DNA of 14,453 nt from DATAEU01 sp046724395 (GTDB lineage: Bacteria; Actinomycetota; UBA4738; HRBIN12), in NCBI GenBank assembly GCA_046724395.1, contig JBKOWM010000118.1, forward strand, positions 1 through 14,453, in the 5' to 3' direction. Made by a program: the position numbers and the translations under genes. Positions 6,174-14,096 of the stretch are shown piece after piece. Positions within the stretch are counted from its first letter, which is position 1. Each line of letters opens with the position of its first letter. The notes below the pieces were generated by a model. That model had not been told where the DNA came from, searched no databases, and worked only from the letters and a program-made list of their open reading frames with translations.

Positions 6174-9100
6174 ATGAACGCGTCTTCGTTCGGACCCAAC
6201 GGTTGGCTCGTCGACGAGCTGCGCGCCCGGTACGGGGTGGACCCCGCATCCGTCGATCCGGAGTGGCGGGCGCTGTTCGACGCCGAGCGGCGGTCCGCGG
6301 CGTCGATCCGCGACGGGCACGCGACGCCGTCGCGACGCCGAGCCGACCCGACCGACGTTCCGGAGGGCGCCGACGTCGTTGCGCTGTCGGGCGCCGCCGC
6401 CGTCATCGCACGACGGATGGAGGAGAGCCTTGATGTGCCGACCGCTACGTCGATCAGGAGCGTCCCGGCTCGGCTCCTCGAGCTCAACCGGCGGTTGATC
6501 AACCGGCACCTCGAACGCGTCCTCGGCGGGCGCGTCTCCTTCACGCACCTGATTGGGTTCGCCGTCGTCAGGGCTCTCGCCGCGACCCCCGCCATGAGGC
6601 GCACCTACGGAATCGTCGACGACGCGCCGAGCGTCGTTGCGCATCCGCACGTGAACCTGGGCATCGCCGTCGACCTTCGGCGCCCGGACGGGTCCCGTAC
6701 GCTCGTCGTCCCGAAGATCGCGGCTGCCGACGCGCTCGACTTCTCGGCGTTCGTGGCCGCATACGACGGCGTCGTCGCGAGGGCGCACGCCGGCAAGCTG
6801 TCGCCCGATGACGTCGCCGGCACGAACGTCACCCTGACGAATCCGGGTGTCGTCGGAACGATGCAGTCGGTTCCGAGGCTGATGCCCGGACAGGCGGCGA
6901 TCGTCGGCGTCGGTGCGATCGCGTACCCCGCCGAGTACGAGGGCGCGGATCCGGCGACGCTCGCCGACCTCGGCGTTTCCAAGGTCGTCACGCTCACGAG
7001 CACGTACGACCACCGCGTCATCCAGGGCGCCGAGAGCGGGGAGTTCCTCGGCCGCGTGCACGCGCTTCTTCTCGGCGACGACGAGTTCTACGGCTCGGTC
7101 TTCGCGGCCCTCGAAGCCCCGTATCGCCCGATCCACTGGACACCGGACCGGCGCCCGCGCGAGGACTCGCCCAACGAACGCGAGAAGCAGGCGAAGGTGC
7201 TCGAGTTCATCAACAACTACCGCGTCCGGGGGCATCTGATCGCGGACCTCGATCCGCTCGCCACGGCACCTCCGCCCACGCACCCCGAACTGGATCCGGC
7301 GAATCTCGGCTTCACCATCTGGGACCTCGACCGCCGATTCGTCACGGGCGGGCTGGCCGGGACGTCCGAAGCGAGCTTGCAGGAGATCTGGGACGTACTC
7401 CGTGAGGCGTACTGCGGAACCTTTGGGGTCGAGTACATGCACATCCAGGATCCCGCTCGTAAGCGATGGATTCAGGAGCGCGTCGAGGGCCGTCCGGAGG
7501 CGCCTTCGTCGGAGGACCGCAGACGGATCCTTCGCAAGCTCAACGACGCCGAGGCGCTGGAGCGTTTCCTTCACACCAGGTATGTGGGCCACAAGCGCTT
7601 CTCGCTCGAGGGCGCCGAGAGCCTCATCCCGATGCTCGACGCGATCCTCGACCTGGCCGCCGACGGTGGTCTTCCGGAGGTCGTGATGGGGATGTCGCAC
7701 CGCGGTCGCTTGAACGTCCTCGCGAATGTGATCGGCAAGCAGTACGCACAGATCTTTGAAGAGTTCGAAGGCAACCTCGATCCGAACTCCGTCGAGGGCA
7801 CGGGCGACGTGAAATACCACCTCGGCGCGGGCGGCCGGCACACGTCGCGGGCCGGCAGCGATGTGCAGGTGACGCTCGCCTCGAATCCGAGCCATCTCGA
7901 GTCGGTGGACCCGGTCGTCGAGGGCATGGCTCGCGCGAAGCAGGATCGGTCCGGCGAGTCGGTGCTGCCGCTGCTGATCCACGGCGAGGCAGCGTTCGCC
8001 GGGCAGGGCGTCGTCGCGGAGACCCTCGCCTTGTCGCGCCTGTCCGGATACGCCACGGGCGGCACCATCCACGTGATCGTGAACAACCAGCTCGGATTCA
8101 CGACGCCCCCCGAGCACGGCCGTTCGAGCACCTATCCGAGCGACGTCGCAAAGACCGTACAGGCGCCCGTCTTCCACGTGAACGGCGACGACCCGGAGGC
8201 GTGCGTCCTCGCCGCCCGCCTGGCCTTCGCGTTCCGCCGGGAGTTCGCGACGGACGTCGTCATCGACCTGTGGTGTTACCGACGGTGGGGTCACAACGAG
8301 GCGGACGAACCCTCGTTCACCCAGCCCTTGATGTACCGGCGGATCGCCGAGCTCCCGTCGGTCCGCACTCGGTACGCCGAGGCGCTCGTCCGACGCGGCG
8401 ACCTGTCGACCGAGGAGGTCGATCGCGCGATGGCCGAGTTCTCCGAGCGTCTGACCGAGGCCTTCGAGCAGACACGCGGGAAGCAGGAGCCGATCCCGAG
8501 TATCGAGCGCCCCGCCGCGGGCCCCACGGACGAGGCGTCGCAAGAGACGGCCGTGTCTCGCGACGTCCTCGCCGATGTCCTCGAGGCCGTCACGTCCGTC
8601 CCGGCCGACCTCGCGATCCATCCGAAACTCGAACGGTGGCTGGAGCGGCGCGCCGCCGCGATCGAGGACGATCGCATCGACTGGGCGACCGCCGAGGTGC
8701 TGGCTCTCGGGTCCCTCCTTGGTGACGGGCTGACGGTACGGCTCACGGGGCAGGACACGCGACGCGGGACGTTCAGCCAGCGGCACGCGGTCCTGGTGGA
8801 TCAACGAACGGGGGCCGAGTACCTCGCGCTCGAGCGCGTCGAGCCGAGACGCGCGTTCGTATACGACAGTCCGCTGTCCGAGTTCGCCGCCGTCGGGTTC
8901 GAGTACGGATACTCGGTCGGCGATCCGGACGCGCTCGTGCTGTGGGAGGCGCAATTCGGGGACTTCGTCAACGGCGCTCAGGTGATCGTCGACCAATTCA
9001 TCGCCGCGGCCGAGGACAAGTGGGCGCAGACGAGCCGCCTGGTGCTGCTGCTCCCGCACGGCTACGAGGGGCAGGGACCGGAGCACTCGAGTGCCAGGCT

Positions 9101-9725
9101 CGAGCGGTTCCTGGAGCTCGCGGCGGAGGCCAACCTCGACGTCGTCGTCCCGTCCACGCCCGCGCAGTACTTCCACGTCCTGCGCCGACAGGCGCTTCGC
9201 CGGGGCCGCAAGCCGCTCGTCGTCCTGACGCCGAAGTCGCTCCTGCGCGCTCCCGCGGCCGTCAGCCCGGTCGAGGACCTGACGGCCGGGGGGTTCCGTC
9301 CGGTCCTCGGCGATCCGACGCCCCCCACAGAGCCGTTTCGAGTGGTTCTGTGCCAGGGCAAGCTCTTCTACGAGCTGCTCTCGGCGCGCGGCCAGGACGT
9401 CGCCTTGCTTCGTCTCGAACGCTGTTATCCCTTCCCGTCGAAGGAGCTCCGCGACGAGCTTGCACGCTTCCCGGGAGCCGAGGTCATCTGGGCCCAGGAG
9501 GAACCGGAGAACATGGGCGCGGCGCGATTCGTCGTGCGGAACGTGCGCGAGCACCTTGGCGCCGACATTCGCATCGTCGCGCGACCCGAGAGCGCGAGCC
9601 CGGCGACCGGGAGCCTGACGCTGCACCAGCGCGAGCAGGCGGACCTCGTGCGGCGCGCCCTCACGCGCGAGGAGCGCGAAGCCGCGCGGCGGCTGACCGC
9701 CCGCTCTCGCCCTGGGCGCGACTAG
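6174..9725 (+). CDS. kgd: Multifunctional 2-oxoglutarate dehydrogenase/decarboxylase (E2-E1 fusion, Kgd/OdhA type)
   Basis: A 1183-aa TCA-cycle enzyme that decarboxylates 2-oxoglutarate with ThDP. The first ~40 residues (SFGPNGWLVDELRARYGVDP) are the E1 N-terminal helix seen in Kgd. A short linker leads to an E2 acyltransferase domain (~80-310) with no lipoyl or peripheral-subunit-binding domain. Its active-site motif is TYDHRVIQGAESGEF (His ~280; Gln replaces the usual Asp, as in mycobacterial Kgd). The E1 part (~320-1183) shows NYRVRGHLIADLDPL, GMSHRGRLNVLANV (~506), NPSHLESVDPVVEG, HGEAAFAGQGVVAETL (603-618), NNQLGFTT, FHVNGDDPEA and WGHNEADEPSFTQP (~705). The ThDP/Mg motif has Glu605 where Kgd normally has Asp. 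The frame opens at 6060, but ATG 6174 matches the family start. In actinobacteria such enzymes are inhibited by an FHA protein (GarA/OdhI), which is not in this window. Confidence 0.97.
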   Translation: MNASSFGPNGWLVDELRARYGVDPASVDPEWRALFDAERRSAASIRDGHATPSRRRADPTDVPEGADVVALSGAAAVIARRMEESLDVPTATSIRSVPARLLELNRRLINRHLERVLGGRVSFTHLIGFAVVRALAATPAMRRTYGIVDDAPSVVAHPHVNLGIAVDLRRPDGSRTLVVPKIAAADALDFSAFVAAYDGVVARAHAGKLSPDDVAGTNVTLTNPGVVGTMQSVPRLMPGQAAIVGVGAIAYPAEYEGADPATLADLGVSKVVTLTSTYDHRVIQGAESGEFLGRVHALLLGDDEFYGSVFAALEAPYRPIHWTPDRRPREDSPNEREKQAKVLEFINNYRVRGHLIADLDPLATAPPPTHPELDPANLGFTIWDLDRRFVTGGLAGTSEASLQEIWDVLREAYCGTFGVEYMHIQDPARKRWIQERVEGRPEAPSSEDRRRILRKLNDAEALERFLHTRYVGHKRFSLEGAESLIPMLDAILDLAADGGLPEVVMGMSHRGRLNVLANVIGKQYAQIFEEFEGNLDPNSVEGTGDVKYHLGAGGRHTSRAGSDVQVTLASNPSHLESVDPVVEGMARAKQDRSGESVLPLLIHGEAAFAGQGVVAETLALSRLSGYATGGTIHVIVNNQLGFTTPPEHGRSSTYPSDVAKTVQAPVFHVNGDDPEACVLAARLAFAFRREFATDVVIDLWCYRRWGHNEADEPSFTQPLMYRRIAELPSVRTRYAEALVRRGDLSTEEVDRAMAEFSERLTEAFEQTRGKQEPIPSIERPAAGPTDEASQETAVSRDVLADVLEAVTSVPADLAIHPKLERWLERRAAAIEDDRIDWATAEVLALGSLLGDGLTVRLTGQDTRRGTFSQRHAVLVDQRTGAEYLALERVEPRRAFVYDSPLSEFAAVGFEYGYSVGDPDALVLWEAQFGDFVNGAQVIVDQFIAAAEDKWAQTSRLVLLLPHGYEGQGPEHSSARLERFLELAAEANLDVVVPSTPAQYFHVLRRQALRRGRKPLVVLTPKSLLRAPAAVSPVEDLTAGGFRPVLGDPTPPTEPFRVVLCQGKLFYELLSARGQDVALLRLERCYPFPSKELRDELARFPGAEVIWAQEEPENMGAARFVVRNVREHLGADIRIVARPESASPATGSLTLHQREQADLVRRALTREEREAARRLTARSRPGRD

Positions 9726-10168
9726 AGGGCCAGCGCCTTCGGCGGCGCCATGATGGCCGACGGGTCGTCGCGCCAGATCTCGGGCTGAACGTCGATGTAC
9801 AGCTCGATCTCGTTGCCGTCCGGATCCTGGATGTACAGGCTGTGGGTCACGGTGTGATCCGTCGCCCCGACGACATCGACGCCCGCGTCGCGGAGCCGGT
9901 CGCGCGCCTCCCGGAGTTCATCGTCGGTCTCGCCGACCTTGAGTCCGAAGTGATACAGCCCCACCCGACGACCGGCAGGGATGGGCGCGGCGTTTTCGCC
10001 GACCTGGAGCAGCAGGAGTTCGTGATGCGTCCGCCCGGAGGAAAACACCGCGCCAACGTTGCCGAGGCGCGTGACCTCCCTCCAGCCCAAGACGTCGCGG
10101 TAGAAGCGTCGGGAACGATCGAGGTTCCGCACATACAGGACGACGTGACCGAGCTCCTTGACCTCCAT
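9722..10168 (-). CDS. VOC family protein, extradiol-dioxygenase-like
   Basis: A 148-aa VOC protein with a complete pattern of metal-ligand positions: His8 (LGHVVLYVRNLDRSRRFY), His in YHFGLKVG near residue 93, and Glu in PDGNEIELYID near 125. This fits the catechol 2,3-dioxygenase / glyoxalase I / fosfomycin-resistance branch. The C-terminal tail VQPEIWRDDPSA is typical of extradiol dioxygenase-like members. The protein is therefore more likely to be catalytic than the other two VOC proteins here. The substrate cannot be read from sequence. The start is firm: AAGGAGG lies about 7 nt before the ATG. Its stop codon (TAG) overlaps the kgd stop within the palindrome CTAG, so the two convergent genes leave no room for a terminator. 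Confidence 0.93.
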   Translation of the reverse strand: MEVKELGHVVLYVRNLDRSRRFYRDVLGWREVTRLGNVGAVFSSGRTHHELLLLQVGENAAPIPAGRRVGLYHFGLKVGETDDELREARDRLRDAGVDVVGATDHTVTHSLYIQDPDGNEIELYIDVQPEIWRDDPSAIMAPPKALAL

Positions 10169-10423
10169 GGGCAGCCTCCTTGCTCACGTTTCGGCCGCTG
10201 CTCGCGCGTAGATCCCGCGGCCTTTCCGAAGCAACCGCATCTGCATCGATTCGATTCCGCCGCCCGGGCGTCTGCGTCACCGTCGGTGGGGCGTCCTTGG
10301 CCGACAACCGGGACGGTAGACATCCTCGTATGGCGCGGTCGGCATTGCCATCCGAGACGATGTCATGGAGCCTGTCGAGGATCCGATCTCGTAGATCGCG
10401 GCGACCGCCAGGAGGTGAGGGAC
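10169..10423. other. Intergenic region between divergent VOC genes
   Basis: Spacing of 255 nt, with no supported gene. The plus-strand frame is open, but only as a continuation of a shadow frame of kgd. It must hold both promoters. TTGCCA near 10348 is a passable -35 for the rightward gene but lacks a good -10. The inverted repeat CGATCT-CGT-AGATCG (10384-10398), 26 nt before the rightward start codon, may be an operator or a small hairpin. Confidence 0.3.
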
Positions 10424-10807
10424 ATGCCGGAAGATACCGTCAACGTCCGCTACATGGTCGATGACGTCGACGCGGCCGTCGACTTCTACACGAGACTCTT
10501 CGACTTCACGCTGCGATCGAGTGCCGCGCCCGCCTTCGCAGACGTCGTCCGGGGTCACCTCCGACTGTTGCTCAGCGGGTCTTCGAGCTCCGCCGGCCGT
10601 CCGATGCCCGACGGTCGAAAGCCCAGCCCGGGGGGCTGGAACCGCATCGAGTTCGTCGTCGACGACATCGAGGCAGAGGTCGAGCGCCTCCGAGACGCCG
10701 GCGTGAAGTTCCGTAACGAGATCGTGGCGGGCCCGGGCGGGAGGCAGATCGTGCTCGAGGACCCTTCGGGCAACCCGATCGAGCTGTTCCAGCCCGCCGG
10801 ATCTTAG
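10424..10807 (+). CDS. VOC family protein (glyoxalase/bleomycin-resistance fold)
   Basis: A 127-aa protein. The first half has YMVDDVDAAVDFYTRLFDF. The second has IEFVVDDIEAEVERLRDAGV and ends with GRQIVLEDPSGNPIELFQP, the typical VOC C-terminal module with a conserved Glu (E120). The first metal-site His is replaced in the VRYMVDD strand, so metal binding is uncertain; many such proteins are annotated only as glyoxalase-like. The start is chosen from AGGAGGTGA, a near-perfect anti-16S match about 7 nt before ATG 10424; the longer open frame upstream (from 8942) is antisense/out-of-frame shadow of kgd. It lies 89 nt upstream of the MMPL exporter on the same strand and may share its transcript, though no functional link is shown. 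Confidence 0.92.
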   Translation: MPEDTVNVRYMVDDVDAAVDFYTRLFDFTLRSSAAPAFADVVRGHLRLLLSGSSSSAGRPMPDGRKPSPGGWNRIEFVVDDIEAEVERLRDAGVKFRNEIVAGPGGRQIVLEDPSGNPIELFQPAGS

Positions 10808-10896
10808 GCACCCGACAGGGTCGCCAATCGCGAACGACGTGCCCTCTGCCTCGATGGTGTGATCGAATGATCGGACGCTGATCAGGGGGGCCGGCG

Positions 10897-13800
10897 GTGG
10901 GGAACGTGTTGTTCCGCGTTGGCGCCGCCGCCACACGTCACCGGCTCTTCGCGATCACGGCGTGGGTACTGTTGGCGGCCACGGCCGTGATCTCGGTGCA
11001 CCTGCTCGGCGCCAAGACCGACAACACCCTCTCGCTGCCGGGCACCGACAGCCAGGCCGCGACAGACCTGCTCGCGACCGATTTCCCGCCGCAACAAAAC
11101 GGCGCGAACCCGTTCGTGTTCCGCGTCGATGCCGGCCGGCTGGACGATCCTCGTTACAAGCCGTCGATGAACGCGACCTACCACGCGTTCGCTTCGCGGC
11201 CCGACGTCGACAGCGTGCAGAACCCCGTCGGGAAGAACGCGGAGGCGGCGGGGATCATCTCGCGCGACCGTCGGACCGGGATCATGCCCGTGCTCTTACG
11301 CGTCGGTAGCGGTTTCATCACCGATGAGCTCGCCGACAAGATCCTCGCCGTGACGGAGCCGGCGCGGAAGGCGGGGATCAAGGTCGCCGTCGGCGGGCAG
11401 ATCGGAAGTGTTCTGTCAGCACCGGACACAGATGTGAGCGTCCGCGTCGGGAACATCTGCGCGATGGTGATCCTTGCCCTCGTCTTCGGGAGCCTCGTTG
11501 CGATGGGCCTTCCGATCGTGAGCGCTGCGGTAGGCCTCGCAATAACGACGTCCGTCGTCGGGCTCCTCGGTCATGTCTGGAGCGTACCGACCGTCGCATC
11601 GACGCTCGCGGTGATGATCGGGCTGGGTGTCGGAATCGACTACGCCCTCTTCCTGATCACGAAGCACCAGGAGCAGCTCGCCCAGGGAGTCGAGCTTCGT
11701 GAGTCGATCGCGCGTTCGGTCGCATCGTCCGGGAGCGCGGTTGTGTTCGCGGGAGGGACGGTCATTATTGCCCTGGTCTCGCTCGTCGTGGCCGGCATCC
11801 CGCTCGTGAGCACGCTTGGGTTCGCATCGGCCATCGCGGTGACGATGGCGGTTCTGACGTCGCTCACCCTCCTTCCCGCGATCCTCTCGCTCATCGGGCA
11901 TGGGATCGAGCGCGCGCGCGTGCCCGGATTCCTTCGGATGCGCCCTCGGCCCGAGGGGCAGCGCCGGTGGGACGAATGGGCCCGATGGATCGCGCGCCAT
12001 CCGGTCGTTGCGGTGGGCTGCTCGCTCGCGATCCTCGCCCCGCTCATCGTCCCGTTGTTCACGCTCGAGTTGGGACAGCCCGATGTAGGTGTGACGCCGA
12101 CCTCGACGACCCAACGCCAGGCGTACGACATGATCACCGCGGGGTTCGGCGTCGGCTACAACGGACCGCTGCTTATCGCCATGAGCCTGGATCCGCCCGC
12201 GAAGCCGAGCGCCGAATACACGAAGAAGTACGACCGCGCCACCGCGCTGAAGGCTCAGCTCAAGCGCGAGCAGAGGCAGCTCTCGCGCCAGCAGACGAAT
12301 CTGGAGCGCCGGCAGACCGCGCTCGAGGACGAGCGGCGGTCGCTCGAGGCGCAAGGGACCCAGCTCGAGCGACAGAAGGCGCAACTCGAGCGGCAGGCCT
12401 CGCGTCTTCAAGCGCAGGAACAGGCGCTCCGGGATCAAGCCACGGTTCTCGAGGCGAGCGCCAGGCGCTTGGCGGCACGGATCGAGCCCATCGCTGCCCA
12501 CCTCGCCGCGAACCTCGCGCGTCAACGCCTCGTCGAGCGCCGGATCGAGCACGTCACCGATTCGGACAAAATCGCCCGGCTTCGTCGACGGCTCGCGCAC
12601 CTTCAGAAGCGTGAGGCGATGATCCGGGCTCGACTCGAGCCGCTGCTCGCGCGCGCTCGCGCGATCGGGGAAGACGCGCGGGCGCTGCGCCGGCGAGCCG
12701 ACGCGCTCGAGCGTGAGGGACGCGTGCTCGAGGCGCGAAAGTCGGAGTTGGAAAACCAGGGCGCCGCGCTTCAGGAGCAAGAGCGCGAGCTCGAGCGCCG
12801 AGGAGCGGATCTGCAGAGGCAGGCCGACCGCCTGCAAACGCGCGCGGATCGCGCGAAACGCCAGAAGAGGGAAGCAAAGAAGCTCAAGAGCGAGCTGACC
12901 GACATGTTGACGGCGGCTGGGGGCAATCCGGACGCCACCGACCCGCGGATCGTCCACGTTCAGGACGCGCTCTCCGGCACCGAGCAGGTAGTCGCGGTGA
13001 CGCCCCCGGAGGTGAATCACGCCGGGACGGCGGCGCTGCTGAATGCGATCCCCCAGGGCGCTCCGTCGTCGGACGCGACGGCGCGGCTCGTGACCGTCGT
13101 CCGGGAGGACACCCTCCCCCGCGTAACGGGTTCGAACGGAGTCGTCGCCCATGTCGGCGGGAGCACCGCGACCTATGTCGATCTCGCGCGGCAGATCTCT
13201 TCGAAGATGGCGCTCGTGATCCTGACCGTGCTCGCGCTCAGCTTCTTGCTCCTGCTCGTCGCGTTCCGGTCTCTGCTCGTGCCGGCCCAAGCCGGGGTGA
13301 CGAACCTGTTGTCGGTAGCGGCGGCGCTCGGCGTCCTCACCGCCGTCTTCCAGTGGGGATGGGGACTGTCCGTGATAGGCCTCGACGCGCCGAACGGGAC
13401 CGTCCCGATCGCGAGCTACGTCCCGCTGATGATGTTCGCCGTCCTGTTCGGCCTGTCGATGGACTATGAGGTCTTCCTCGTTACGCGTATTCAGATGCGA
13501 TACGCAACAGGGGATGACCCGCGCACCGCCGTGACGACGGGCCTCGGCGCCGCCGCCCACGTCGTGACTGCCGCCGCGGCGATCATGTTCCTGGTGTTCG
13601 CGAGCTTCGTCATCAACGGCGACCCGACGATCAAACAGTTCGGTGTTGGTCTGGCAAGCGCAGTGCTCCTCGCCGGAACGATGGTGGTGCTGCTCGCGCC
13701 GGCAATTCTCGTCCTGTCCGGAAGGGCCGTCTTCGCGCTGCCGAGGTTTCTCGATGGGATCCTCCCGCACCTCGACGTCGAGGGAGGCGGGACCCCCCGC

Positions 13801-13902
13801 CGAACGCCGGAGGACGACGTGGTCGTCGTTCCCGACGCCGAGCCTTCACACGAGCCACCCCCTCGCGCGGGAGAGCGTCCGGCTGGGCACGTGGCAGATT
13901 GA
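10897..13902 (+). CDS. MMPL/RND-family exporter with a long leucine-heptad coiled-coil hairpin
   Basis: A 1001-aa MmpL-like transporter of the RND superfamily, driven by proton flux and exporting lipids or hydrophobic compounds in characterised relatives. TM1 is at ~18-37; the first extracytoplasmic domain ~38-184; then a TM bundle ~186-340 with GVGIDY (D248-Y249). TM7 is at ~370-390, then the second extracytoplasmic domain, then a TM bundle ~770-930 with GLSMDY (D856-Y857). The two Asp-Tyr pairs match the proton-relay pairs of MmpL3. Residues ~445-670 form a coiled-coil insert in the second domain: hydrophobic residues every seventh position at 455-532 and again at 562-646, with a turn near 553-558. 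The C-terminal ~45 residues are Pro/Asp/Glu-rich and probably disordered in the cytoplasm. GTG start with AGGGGGG about 6 nt upstream. No mmpS-like partner or regulator is adjacent. The substrate is unknown. Confidence 0.95.
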   Translation: MGNVLFRVGAAATRHRLFAITAWVLLAATAVISVHLLGAKTDNTLSLPGTDSQAATDLLATDFPPQQNGANPFVFRVDAGRLDDPRYKPSMNATYHAFASRPDVDSVQNPVGKNAEAAGIISRDRRTGIMPVLLRVGSGFITDELADKILAVTEPARKAGIKVAVGGQIGSVLSAPDTDVSVRVGNICAMVILALVFGSLVAMGLPIVSAAVGLAITTSVVGLLGHVWSVPTVASTLAVMIGLGVGIDYALFLITKHQEQLAQGVELRESIARSVASSGSAVVFAGGTVIIALVSLVVAGIPLVSTLGFASAIAVTMAVLTSLTLLPAILSLIGHGIERARVPGFLRMRPRPEGQRRWDEWARWIARHPVVAVGCSLAILAPLIVPLFTLELGQPDVGVTPTSTTQRQAYDMITAGFGVGYNGPLLIAMSLDPPAKPSAEYTKKYDRATALKAQLKREQRQLSRQQTNLERRQTALEDERRSLEAQGTQLERQKAQLERQASRLQAQEQALRDQATVLEASARRLAARIEPIAAHLAANLARQRLVERRIEHVTDSDKIARLRRRLAHLQKREAMIRARLEPLLARARAIGEDARALRRRADALEREGRVLEARKSELENQGAALQEQERELERRGADLQRQADRLQTRADRAKRQKREAKKLKSELTDMLTAAGGNPDATDPRIVHVQDALSGTEQVVAVTPPEVNHAGTAALLNAIPQGAPSSDATARLVTVVREDTLPRVTGSNGVVAHVGGSTATYVDLARQISSKMALVILTVLALSFLLLLVAFRSLLVPAQAGVTNLLSVAAALGVLTAVFQWGWGLSVIGLDAPNGTVPIASYVPLMMFAVLFGLSMDYEVFLVTRIQMRYATGDDPRTAVTTGLGAAAHVVTAAAAIMFLVFASFVINGDPTIKQFGVGLASAVLLAGTMVVLLAPAILVLSGRAVFALPRFLDGILPHLDVEGGGTPRRTPEDDVVVVPDAEPSHEPPPRAGERPAGHVAD
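12322..12795 (+). repeat. 21-bp-periodic degenerate repeat encoding the coiled coil
   Basis: The hexamer CTCGAG (Leu-Glu) occurs at 12322, 12343, 12364, 12385, 12448, 12634, 12706, 12727 and 12790. Most spacings within each arm are 21 nt or multiples of it, that is, seven codons or one heptad. This suggests the arms grew by tandem duplication of a 21-bp unit, although selection on heptads alone could also produce it. Confidence 0.6.
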
Positions 13903-14096
13903 TCAGGCCCCCAATCCGACCCGCATGGAACGCAGCGCTTCTCCGGCACCACCAGGTCGCGATCCTTTACGCCCAACCCTTCGGGTTCACGCGGCGCCGT
14001 CGCACTCCAACGTTTCACCAACCCGCCATCACTAGATTCCGTCAGCGCGAGGGTGGTTCGAGCCGGTCGGCCGGAGCCGACCGAGAGGAGGCAGCG
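13903..14096. other. Intergenic region after the MMPL gene
   Basis: 194 nt with no supported gene. No clear terminator follows the MMPL stop. The only structure I see is the hairpin at 14064-14083 next to the ribosome binding site of the following gene. Confidence 0.4.
14064..14083 (+). promoter_or_regulatory. Hairpin abutting the ribosome binding site of the ABM-like gene
   Basis: CGGTCGG and CCGACCG form a 7-bp stem with a CCGGAG loop. The base of the stem touches the Shine-Dalgarno AGGAGG (14086-14091). It could shape translation initiation without masking the site, or be incidental in GC-rich DNA. Confidence 0.35.

Noticed and set aside
6051..9626. A 1191-codon open frame antisense to kgd
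   Set aside because: It is Arg/Asp/Glu/Gly-rich without recognisable motifs, and it mirrors the codon bias of the strongly supported kgd gene on the opposite strand. Long antisense frames are expected in GC-rich coding DNA.
8942..10423. Long plus-strand frame running from inside kgd into the third VOC gene
   Set aside because: Only the last 127 residues look like a protein family. The rest is out-of-frame kgd and antisense VOC sequence, and a strong ribosome binding site marks the real start at 10424.
11416..13770. A 784-codon open frame antisense to the MMPL gene
   Set aside because: Charged, low-complexity composition and no fold pattern; a GC3 shadow of the exporter gene.
13903..14096. 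Open frames on both strands in the gap after the MMPL gene
   Set aside because: No start with a ribosome binding site and no recognisable motif; the plus frame is only the extension of the ABM-like gene upstream of its real start.
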